From: Gnetum montanum
Lineage: Eukaryota > Streptophyta > Gnetopsida > Gnetales > Gnetaceae
DNA: 64,000 nucleotides
Direction: 5' to 3'
Assembly: GCA_015680685.1 (NCBI GenBank)
Contig: MNCI01023583.1
Coordinates: 228,618-292,617 of the forward strand
The notes beneath the pieces were generated by a model. That model had not been told where the DNA came from and made no database searches. It was given only the letters and a program-made list of their open reading frames with translations. Below are positions 10,801 through 22,800 of this stretch, one piece after another. Made by a program: the position numbers and the translations under genes. The first letter of the stretch is position 1, and each line of letters starts with the position of its first letter.

Positions 10801-13800
10801 TTCACACTCTAGAGGCAAGGAGGAGAACTATTGGCGGCAATAGAGCAAGAGGACTTGGCTAAGGGAGGGAGACCATAATTCCCATTTCTTTTTTGCCACA
10901 GCATGCTTGGCATGACAATCCAAAAGCATTAAGTGCCTCATGGTGAATGCCTCTTAGGTGGAGGGGCAGGAAAAGGTGGCAAGGGCGTTATTGGATTTTT
11001 GGTCGGATATCTAGCAGCACCAGCAGGTTTTGTTGATCATTCAAATTGAAAAAATTTTAAATGAGGCAAATAATGGACATTTGTTGGCCCCGTTCACATA
11101 GGCAGAATTAAGGCTAGCATTGGCTTCAATGAAAGGGGGCTAGGGCCCAGGGCCAGATAGGTGGCCAATAGAGTTTTTCCAAGCATTTATTGATGTCCTT
11201 GAGGACAACTTCTTGGATGCTTTTAATGCCATGCTATGATGGGGATGGTTAGACAGGAAATTAACTGTGCTCAAGTGGTGCTTATTCCTAAGACAACCAA
11301 CCTGTCCTAGCCCGTGGATTTTCGGCCTATTGGCATTTGCAACACACTAATGTGGCTCTTCTTGAAGTTGCTAGTGACTCGTCTAGGGCTGCTAATGCCA
11401 TGTCTAGTGGGGGTGCAGCAAGTGGGTTTTGTCAACGGCAGGCACATACAAGACCAAATCATTTTGGTGCAAGAAGTCGTTCACTCGCTCCAGGTGAGTA
11501 AGTTTCCGAGGATGTGCCTGAAGCTGGACATAACCAAAGCATATGATACGATTGCTTGGAATGCTCTTTGGGGCTTATGCTTCGCAAAAGTTTCCACCCG
11601 CACTTCGTCAATCTGTGTATTGACATTCAAAGGTCGAGGGCTTTTTCCCTGGATTTAAAAGGGAAAACTATGGGGTTTTGAGACCACTAGGAGGGGACTT
11701 CAACAGGGGGACCCTTTGTCTCTGTTCCTGTTCATTCTAGTAATTGATACAACGCGGACTTACTAGGAAGTTGAGGGGATGAGGGGGTTGGACGTCAATG
11801 GGATGCAGTGCATGGTGGAACATTATGCGGATGACACCATTCTATGTTCATGGGCCGCCATGCCACAAGCACATGCAATTAATAGAGCCCTCCACCACAT
11901 GGGGGAGGAGATCGGGCTCCAACTAGATTGAGGTAAGTCAATTGTTCACCTATTAAATACTAAGATGGGGATCCAGGGAAGAATCATGCAAGCGTTGGAA
12001 GTGTTGCCCAGTTCAACAATAGATAAGTATTTGGGGCTCCCATTGTTTGATTGACATCGCTATAGAGTTTGGGGGGATTGCTACAACGTATATAGGAAAG
12101 GGTTTCCCATTGGATAACTAGATTCCTATCCCAGGCTAGTTGGGTGCTATGGGCTAGGGCGGTATTGTCGACCATCACGCGATTTGCAACTAGCATGGCT
12201 TTTCCCCCTGCTAGGATAACTGACCAAGTGGATTGACTAATTCACAATTATACAGGGTTGGGCAGGAAGGTGGGGTAACTACCTACATTTGATGGTGTGG
12301 GACAAGGTGGGGAGGCTTAAATATCCGAGGGGTCTAGGCATTCTAAGATTTTGGGATATTCTAGCGATGGGGCATCAAGCCCTTTTGAGTTAGTTGATGT
12401 CATAGGATTTCACTCCTACACAGTGGGTTATTCTCCTGCAATGCAAGTACACAACTTGGGAAGCAGGAGGGAATGTTTCAAAAATTTGGCAGGCAATTTG
12501 TGGGCACATGTGGATGCTAACGACAGCAAAATCGTTAAATGCCCCACCTAAACAATTGATTCAGGATAGATTTCCTCCAACTGGAGGGTGGCGACACATG
12601 TGGAAGAGGCATCTTCCCGAGAAGATTAAAACATTTCTTTGGTTATTGTGCCATGATGCAATTCCTGTATAATGGGAACTACAACGATGCGGCATGCAAA
12701 TTGAGGACATGTGTCCCCTCTGCATGGCGGGGGTCGAAATGACGATGCACTTTGCTCAAGAATGCATTTTTACCCAACAAGTGTGGAGAGCGGCCAACTT
12801 GTTGACTAGAACGACACTCAACGGGGAATCTTTGGCTACTGCCATCTTGTGGAGATTGTGGCACATGCATAATTTTTGGGTGTTTCCAGGGGTGCAACTG
12901 TTGTTACTAGCGCAAATTGCTACACAAGATGTGCGTCTATGGAAGAAGGCTTTGTCCATGACGGGGGTGACACCAACCATTGAACCCCCATGTAATGAAT
13001 TCCAAAGGAACACGGTGTTGTGGCATCTTGTGTTGTAGGCTGGGTGGGCCGAGCTACTCCCCCAATTGTGAGGGAACATTGAGCTAGAGGATGGACCTTT
13101 CTTCACCAACTAGGTGGTGGATTTGATGGTTTTTCACAGCACTCACATCAAACTTATAGAGGCTACCATTGTGCAATTGCTTCAAGTGCCAATAGCAGGG
13201 AAGAAGGTCCCTCTGCGCAGCCATGGTCTACAAGATGCCAAATGTTTTTTCCCCAAGGCTATCCCTAAAACAGGGAGTGGGCAAGTGCCGAAGAAGGCTC
13301 TAGAGCTACTTTGGCAGGAGGCGGTGGTCCTCATGGACAAATTCTTTGTCCATTCTAGGAATGCTTGGAAATTGCTAGGGGTCCATTTTACTCTAATGAG
13401 CTACCTGCATCGAGCATGTAGGGCTAATATGCCGTGTTTCTTTTTGGCTATGCTACAGAGGCAGCAGTGTGGGTGCCATTCGGGTCTCATTTTGGAGCTA
13501 TGGAGAGCCGTAGGGGGTGTTGCTCATTTAGAGGGGGTGGGGCACTTCATCCATGCAATTTATGACCAACAACTGCATTGTGCATCGCTGATTGTTCTAG
13601 AGCTTTCCTCCAGATCGGAGGGATCTCAACATGAGGGGGGAAGCAGACCCCTAGAGGGGGTGTCAGGGGAGGAGGGAAGGAGGTAAATGGGAAGGGGTTG
13701 GGGGTGTTTTCAGGGGTGAGGTACCTGGGGTTTATGTTCAAGGAGGTCCATCAACTGCTACACAGAAGGAGGAGGCTAACCAAGCACATGGATGGTGGTA

Positions 13801-16800
13801 CCCACCTTAGGGAAGCTTGTTCACTTCGGGGGTGGATCAAGGGTAGGCCACAAAGAGGCTAATGTGGAAGGAGTGGTGGCACTAGAGGGAGGAGGAGTTC
13901 CAACGGGAAAGGGAGTTGTGGGCCATGCAACAAGCTAAGGCCCTTCAGGCGGCCATCAAAGAAGAAAGAATCCAGTGGGATTTGGCTGAGGCAACATTGC
14001 AGCTTGAATAGGAGGTAGAGCTCTAGGACAAAGTGAGGCAAGAGCTAGAGGACAAGGCCAAGCAATGGGAGGCTGCGAAAAAGGAGGCAACCGAGCACTG
14101 TGCTCAGGAAGAAGAGGAGAAGGCCCAGATCCAACGTTAGCTGGATAAGGCCCATGCCGAAAAGGCACGCTCTTGGCTGCAGGAGGGCAAACGCCCTTAT
14201 GTTATCCTCAATATTGGTAGGAATGCCCTGTGGTCAACCTTGCAATGGCACATCCACAAACATGGGAGAGAATTCCACTTGACAAGCAGGGGAGCGAGGT
14301 AGCGACCTTTGTTGACACGGAACCGCATAGGATGTCTTGGATGCTATCCACAAGCAAGAACGCGCCTATTGTCCTTGTACTCGACTGCCATATCGGCTAT
14401 AGTTGCAGGGGAGGGGGGGATGGTGCCTCCCCTATCTTTGTTGTTTTATGTTGTTACTTTGATTGCACTAGTCGAGCTGGACTGTGAGTTTGTTGGGGGA
14501 GGGGGGTTCTAGGGAGTTTTTGGTGTAAGGGTGGCACTGGCTGGGGGGTGGGGGAGGGGGTGGGGGTTTTGCCCACTGGCCCTCCCTATAGAGTTTTCTT
14601 GTTCAAGGGCCCTCTATGCATGGTGAGGAGGGGACATCCATTTCCCCTATTTTGGGAGCTTGGTTTGTACATTCTGTAAATTGTTCTCATGTAATATAGC
14701 CCAAATTTTTCCCAAAAAAAAATATGATCAACCTAATGACATATAGACTTGTACATGTCCAACAATTGAGCATGCACTAGTTTAATTCATATATATCATT
14801 TGACTAAGAGAATCTTTTTTCCATGAAAAATCAAATCTTAGGACTAGCTTTAAAAAAATGTGTATAATATAGGATGAAAAAGCATTGGAAAGTATTATTT
14901 ATCATTATTAAATTTCTAAAGTGTTGTGGATAAAATATAATTTAGTGCTACAATATCATGCCCTTTCATATGACTGGTAGTTGACCTCATGTCCAAAATA
15001 AGCATTTTGTAGTTACATGGTTAGGCATATTTTAGAAATGCTACAAATGTGATTGCATTAGATTTACTGGTCAACCCTAGGTAGTATTTTCTATAGGGCT
15101 CAACTAAACATTATTGGAACTTCATAGAATAGAAATGTTCAAAATCTGCAATTAAATAAAATAATCTATGTATAAGTGTAAAAGATAACCTATGCAACAT
15201 GTCCTTCCTATAATTACCAAGCATGAAGTCATACACCCAAAAAAAATGTAATGGTGCCTATTTGATTCCTAGAAGATTGATGAAACATAGACTTGATGAA
15301 ATGCTACAAAATTGTATGCTTTAATGGATTTTGACCACAAACTACTAATCCTTACAGCTTCACTAACAAGTTGTGCTGGGTCTCGTGTCATATAACCTAG
15401 GGTTCTAGATACAAAATCATTGAGATAGAACTCATTTTTCAAGTCAAAACCCTTCCTATGTAAAAACATGAGAAATTCTTTTCTCATTGTTGGATAAGAA
15501 AGACTTCAATATTGATGAATTAACCAAATAGATTTGTAGTCATTAGATTTGGATCCAACTTTCTAGAAATACAAGTCAAAGTAATAAAAATAATATTTCT
15601 CCTACTAATAAAAATGTATCATCACAACTATTCATATGGTCCAATAGACCATATGATGATGTAGTGTGTTCTTCTTGATTAAGCTCTCTCTTATTATCAT
15701 ATAAATGCAATTATTCTGTTTGAATTCATCAATGTTCCAGATCCATATAGAGTAAGGAGACATGATTTTTGTCATTGTCAAAGTTCGATATATTTGGAAG
15801 AAAGTTTCCTCATAGGTAAAGAATCATTCCAGATTGATTTTTATCAAAGGAACATAAGACTTTGGACTAAGTAAAATCAAGGTATAATTTCTTTCATACC
15901 ATTGTATAAATTACCTAGACTAATGAAAAAGAATGTGACATCAATATATTAAATATTGTGGTGTTTAAGTTTTATTCATTTTATGTAAACAATCCTCATG
16001 GATCATCATTTGCAATAATGGTAAGGTGCTTGTTTTTCAAGTTGGAAGACATGGGTTTGGACCTAGGCAAAACTACTCAATGAGGTTAGGCTGTTACTCA
16101 TCCATTAACCCTCCTAGGACCCTACTTGGCCAAATAAGCATTGAGGCTTTGAACAATATTCCTTTAAACAATCCTCATAACTAAAAGACAACAATTCTTA
16201 AACCTAGAATTATGTCCTACATTTGCTTAATATAGTTCAAATGATCTTTACAGTAGCATTAACACTTCTAAGTAGCATTTTTTTATCAAACTAATATCCT
16301 CAAATCTACAATGGCCAAGTCACAAAAAAAAAGATAATTCCATTTATACAAGAACAAACAAAACAACATATAAACTACCAACCACATTGCCCTTTTAAAT
16401 AGCTAAACAACATTGTTTCAGTTATAATTTCTTCGAAATTTTGTAGCATCCCTCCAAAGAGCCAATGTAGTAAGCCACACTGATGTTGGGCTTCGTGATC
16501 TCTGTAGAAAATCTCTAAAATTTTGTTCTTGCTATACCACAAACCAAATAAACCATGGAAGTATTATCCACACATTACCTTGTTGTCCTCTATAATGATG
16601 TTGTTGCCATGCCAATAAAAAAATCATTCAAAAAATTAGCTGCAAATGTTGACCTAAGAGGACAAAATCTAAACTCATTCCAAATTTCCTGAATAAATGG
16701 GCAATTTATAAAAAGGTGATTAGCATTTTCTGTTTTTGAAGAATATAAGACACATCATGGGTTCTCCGTAATATTCTTTTGTACAAGCTACTGACCAATG

Positions 16801-19800
16801 GGTAATTTTCTATGAAGCATCTTACTAGCAAAAAGATGAATGCAAGGAGTAAAAATGGGATTATAGATGTCCCCTAGATATTGCACTCATTCCACAAGGA
16901 TAAAATGGCATAACCATTCTTTGTTGAGTATTTTGATCTATCACACCATTTCCATTGTTGATTATGCAAAGAAACATGCTGACAAAACCAATGTCTTATA
17001 GATTGAAGCCCTTTAAAAATTGGGGAGGGATTAGTACTATTAGAAGCATTAACAAAGTAAAAAAACCACTATAAAAATACTTTACCTTTTATTACCTGAA
17101 CCCATGGTCTATTTGATACATAAAGCTTCAAAGCAATTTTCCCCAAAGAAAGCATAACTAATATCCTATATATGCCTAAGATTCTATCCACCACAGGACC
17201 ACAATTTCCATATTGTATTCCAATTTAAAATATTAAGTGGTTTCTTCAAATGTTTGGACCACAGAAGTTCTTTTTTACTTCTCTATCTTAGAAATTGTTG
17301 TTTTAGGACAGTAAAAACAAGAAAGATAATAAAGAGGCAAAGCCTTAAGAGTAGATCTCCCCAATTGTAACCAACTAGCCTGTGACAATAGCTTAACCTT
17401 CCACGCATCAAGTTTATTATGAATCTTTTGAAGCACAAAGATAGGAAGCCCAAAATATGTGGTAGGTAATGAGTCTACTTTGCATCCCAATAAATCAATA
17501 TATTCATGTAAAAGTTCTTGATTAACTCCAAAATTAACCACAACTTTTACTTAGCTTGATTCTTAAATCAGAGGCATTTGAAAACCTCAATAGTCTTGTA
17601 TGTAAGTTTGCTACAAATTATGGATTCTCATTAGAGAATGGAAAGGTGACATTAACAAACTAAGTATGTGTGAAAGAATTGCAATGAAAATTTGGTTAGA
17701 TGTGTCTTATAATAATGTCATTTATCAATTTCCTCAAGTAGGATCCCAAACCCTTCATGGCACAGGGAGAAATAGGATCACCTTGTCATAATCCATTTGA
17801 AGATGGAAAATTCCCAAAATGATGACCATTAATAACAATGGAAAATCTATATTGCCAATACCCTCAAGCTTTTGTATCCAATGACAAAAAGCCATTTTCT
17901 GTAGCACAACTCTCATGTAGCTCCAATTGATTGTATCATAAGCTTTTGTAATATCAAGCTTTAAGGCAATATTGGGCTCCTTTTGCAAATGGACTAAATC
18001 AAGAATCTCTTAAAATAAAAACAACTAATCTAAAATGTGTCTCCNNNNNNNNNNNNNNNNNNNNNNNNNNNNNNNNNNNNNNNNNNNNNNNNNNNNNNNN
18101 NNNNNNNNNNNNNNNNNNNNNNNNNNNNNNNNNNNNNNNNNNNNNNNNNNNNNNNNNNNNNNNNNNNNNNNNNNNNNNNNNNNNNNNNNNNNNNNNNNNN
18201 NNNNNNNNNNNNNNNNNNNNNNNNNNNNNNNNNNNNNNNNNNNNNNNNNNNNNNNNNNNNNNNNNNNNNNNNNNNNNNNNNNNNNNNNNNNNNNNNNNNN
18301 NNNNNNNNNNNNNNNNNNNNNNNNNNNNNNNNNNNNNNNNNNNNNNNNNNNNNNNNNNNNNNNNNNNNNNNNNNNNNNNNNNNNNNNNNNNNNNNNNNNN
18401 NNNNNNNNNNNNCTGTTTATTCTAGCAAATCAAAATCTGCTAAAGTAAACTCATTTATTGGTTAAAAGCATGTTTGGTTTTTTTATATATATAATAACAA
18501 ATTAGGGTATGCCTTGTTAGTTTTGCATTATTGAAATAACGATAGAGACCTAGACAGTCCTTAGGTGTAATTTCAAAGCTATATTAGCCTTATTTATTCT
18601 AGAGAACCAAAATGTGCCAAGGTAAACTCATTTATGAATTAAAAGCATGTTGACCTTTTTCTGATAGCAAATTAGTTGGTTAGTCTTGGCAAATTGTTAA
18701 GTCAGTATTCAATGGCTATTGAGGAAAGCAATGCAGAAGGCAAGGGCTATATGGTGCATTAATGATTACTAGCATTCACGGATTGTTTAGGGTATGAAAA
18801 AGTACTTCACTGTTTTCTGGTACTGAAGCTTCAGAACAATAGTATACAGAGTTTTCTCTTACCGACAAGCTTGATATCTGTGTTATCAACAAGCCATTGA
18901 GCACCATCCTCCGTGAATCCTACATAACTTGAATCAAACTCTCTTTTCCACATGAGACGTCTATACACATTAACATATCAATGACAAGTATCAGTAATCT
19001 CAAAGTTAAACTTTAAAACAATAATTCTCGTTGTATAAATTTAAAATAAAAACCTTATTCAACGTAATGGTTTGATGCCTATACAGACTCTTTCGTGACC
19101 AATTGTGTAACGTAGGTTGACAAAACGTTACCTTTCAATTATTGTATAATCAAATAAATTAGCTTTCTACTATAGGAAAACACACTCTTTGCTTTCAAGA
19201 AATAATGATTAACGATTGCATTAAACACAAGGTTGAATATTTTATTAAAGGTCACTCTGTGGTAATCTTGCTTTATGTTAACTGGAATATCTAGTCTTTA
19301 GAAACTAGACGATATTTAACAGTTGGGATATGTAACCCTTAATATTAAGAATCCAATGACAGACCCTAAGTATAAGTATCAGGAAAGAAAAGTAGGTGAT
19401 GGCATTACAGAAATGGCCAAACCTAGAAATATTCTCATCATTTTGATATTCACTATGGTAAATGAAAATTTAAACCAGCCAGAGACTTACCTATCAGTAT
19501 TAAGGGTTCGAAAGAGCACCCGACGTACACCTCTTGGAATGCTTAATGACTCCATAACATTTGCTGCCATTTGTGAAAAAAATGACATTAATAGTGTGCC
19601 ATCTTGTAAGAAGGGATGAAAATAAAACCTTTCTCTGCTCGTAAACTGGGGACTTTTCTAAAAAAAGAATTAAGTTGCACGATCATAATCTAAAGTCTTA
19701 CATTAAAACAGACCAAGAGAATAAGAAATAAGCAACTTGTAAAGAAAAAAAGACATTGCTTTCAAACTATTTGTTTTAAAAACCAACCTTCAAGCCTGTA

Positions 19801-22800
19801 ATATAAATTTGGAAGAGCTGACATTGATAACGGATGAAAATGAACAATATGTATTTACAAGGTTAGTGAAAACTACATTAAAAACATAAGCTATGATAAG
19901 CTATGATAAATGAATAAGAAATTCACAGTAATGTACCCACTCGCCAGAGATAGGTGATTCAAGTGGTTAGCTCATTGTCTTCCTAGGCAAGAGATTTCCA
20001 GTTTCACACACACTTTAAACATCGTTATATTCCTCTATAAATCTTTTAAAATATCATGTTCACTATATATCTTGGGCTCTACTTACAGCCATTCTTCTGG
20101 GTTCCAACCCCTCTTCCTCCAAAACAATTAATGTACCCACTAATATTGTTCTAATTATAACTGATTAATGAGAGCCATGTTTCATATTGATATACCATAA
20201 ATAAAAAGGAGAAATATCTTTAACATAATTCCATGATCCATTTTTTCAATGTTTCAAAATGAAATAATTCAATAAATTAATGTCATCCAGTGACTCACTG
20301 AGATTAAATGCAAAATATATTTGTCAAAGTTAATAGCCAAGACAGCAGCAGCCTTAGTACCTATAATGCATCTAAGGATGAACACAATTTTACTTTACTA
20401 ACCATCAAAGACATGCCATGACTCCAAAAGAACATTATTAATTGGAATATATTCTAATAAAACTGAAGCGCTATAAGGATAGCAAGACTGTCAGGACGTT
20501 GTTAAACATGAAAAATAAACGAACTCAATGATTCAGCTCATGTGCATAAAAGTTCTGCTCTACATGTACACTTCAATCCCCATTAAACACGTCATAGTCA
20601 GTTTTCCATACAAATCACAGCTCAGTATAACTAGTCAACCCATTTGGCTACCATGAATTGTATTCTGTTTTGAATGACATAAGATATGTATTTACTTTAA
20701 TGAACCAGAAAGTATAGATCTGATAATTCCCTTTATCAAATAAATTTAGTTAAAAAAAACTGAGTGACAGCCTCTCATATTCTAAAGCACCCACTGCCAC
20801 AGGCACAATGCAAGTTGGTGACATGTCTATGTTTTGTATTAAAAATAAATAAATTTCAGTCTTACATGCATAGTTATCTTGTAAAGACTGAATATGATGC
20901 TGTGATATGCTGCTTAGTAATCAGTGTTCACATTAGCAGAATATGACAAAAAAATGCATAGATAATGACTTATTTTTATATTAACAAAGGAAAATTAACA
21001 TTATACCTGTGATGTTGCTTTCTCTAGGCACATCAATGACCAAAGCAGGCCCTGTTAATTAAATGGAGATTATAAAGAATTTAGAAGTAAGATAGCATGA
21101 AAAATATTCCAAATAGAAATGGTAAATTTATATGATTGATATGTTAAACATGATTTCTATATATTTTAACTGATAATTGTGCAAACACATAGCAAATTTT
21201 TAAGAAATAAAAACATATAGAGAACTTTGCCATTACTATATAATGAAAAAAATTAAGTTAAATATACATGTGCAAAAGGAATCATAGCAATGGTTTCATT
21301 ATTACGCTGAAACAAACACTAGAGAAACAGGAAACAGGTTTGAATAAAGGATATGCATGAATGGAATCATTCATTGTTCTATAGTTTGAACTAGGGTATA
21401 TCAACATAGATGGGAACATAGATAGGAAGGAGACTGCTAAAATGATTACATGTAAAATAGTTATTATATAATCATCATCATTATATCTTTGTCCCAACAA
21501 AATAGGGTCAAATACATGAATTCTTTTTCATCATTCACCTCTATGAAAAGCTATGTCCTTATCTATCTACAATTTGTTTATATAATCTTCAATTGTTTTT
21601 CCCCATGTCTTCATTCCACCACCCATCTCCCTCTTCTTCTTTTTCGCCTTCCTTTCAGTAGCTTTCCTAGAATTGCAATGTGGCAACCTTTTTTGGTAGG
21701 TTCATTATCTAATCTTATTTGGACATGACCAAACCATCTAAAATGTCATTCCTATAGCTTCTCCTAAAATAAAAGCCACTCCAAACCTTCCTCTAGCATT
21801 TTTATTATGCAATTTATCCTTTATTATATAGCATTCGGTATCCATCTAAGAATTTGCATTTATACCATACTGATTTATTGTTCATGTCTCTTTTACATAG
21901 CCCAATATTCAGCATCGCATAAAATAGTAGGCATGATTACTGTTCTATAAAATTTTCTTTTTAGTTTTATTAGGATACTTTATTGCATAAAACACCATTT
22001 TCAATCTTATTTTGACCATCCTACCTCAATCCCATTTCTTACAGATTTATGAATTTCATTGTCTAATTGAAGCATTGATGATAGTTAGTGGAAATGTTTG
22101 CAATGTATTTTTTGGCCTTGAATTGTTACTTTTGTTTCATCACTGTTAATATTTTTGCTGAATTTACATTTCATGTATTTTTTTCCTACTTCTACTAATT
22201 CTTAAACCTTCTAGTTCTAGAGCACATGTCCAAATTTCCATATTAGAAGCAATATTTATTTGAGATACATCCACTAACACAATTTCATCTGCAAATAGCA
22301 TACACCAAGGTTTTTTTTTCCTATATTTCCTTAGTCAATTCATCCATAACAATAGCAATCAAGTAAGTGCTAAGTGCAGACCCTTGATATAGACCTACTA
22401 TGATTGGAAAATTAGATGTGATTCTCCAAAAAAGTTTTAATTTTAGTGGTAACTCCTTCCTACTTGCCTTAAATCACTNTCAAAAAAGTTTTAATTTTAG
22501 TGGTAACTCCTTCCTACTTGCCTTAAATGACTTTAATATATTTATCAGTGTTGTTTTATCTCTATGAGGCCACCAAATATTATCTCTAAGCACTCTATTG
22601 TATGCCTTCTCCATGCCAATGAAGATTATGTGTGGACTTATTTTCTGAATTTCTTCATTAATTATCATATCAAAAAACATAGTCTTTACAATAGACCTAC
22701 TTTGCATAAATTCAAATTGGTTTTCTAATACTCTTTATTCAAGCCTAAGATGCTACTCTATGACACTATCCCAAAGCTATCCATCTATAGTTTGTACAAT

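Larger units (their letters stand above)
9220..14722 (+). mobile_element. full-length-like LINE (L1 clade), unit A
   Basis: A non-LTR retrotransposon inside intron 5, antisense to the cyclase gene. It is bounded by 13-bp target duplications, AAAATAGGATCAA (9,207-9,219) and AAAATATGATCAA (14,719-14,731), and ends in a short poly(A). Order: ORF1-like frame (9,232-9,869), endonuclease from ATG 9,866, reverse transcriptase about 11,150-12,500 with YADD at 11,824-11,835, zinc-finger zf-RVT near 12,715, a C-terminal extension to about 13,690, a coiled-coil segment about 13,860-14,280, and a G-rich 3' UTR. Many stops look like C-to-T decay (CAG to TAG). The element is much more GC-rich than the intron around it. 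It is shared with unit B, so insertion preceded the duplication. Confidence 0.93.

Noticed and set aside
15269-15487. Minus-strand 72-codon open frame, with a similar one at 43,287-43,544
   Set aside because: It matches no family I know, is disrupted differently in the two units, and lies in intron 5. It could be an unrecognised transposon relic but cannot be supported as a gene.
18035-18465. Open frames of 137-142 codons across the N run
   Set aside because: They consist almost entirely of unknown bases.
19323-19619. Plus-strand 98-codon open frame conserved in both units (also 48,036-48,332)
   Set aside because: It overlaps exon 3 on the opposite strand and runs into introns. Conservation is explained by the recent duplication and the low-divergence tract.
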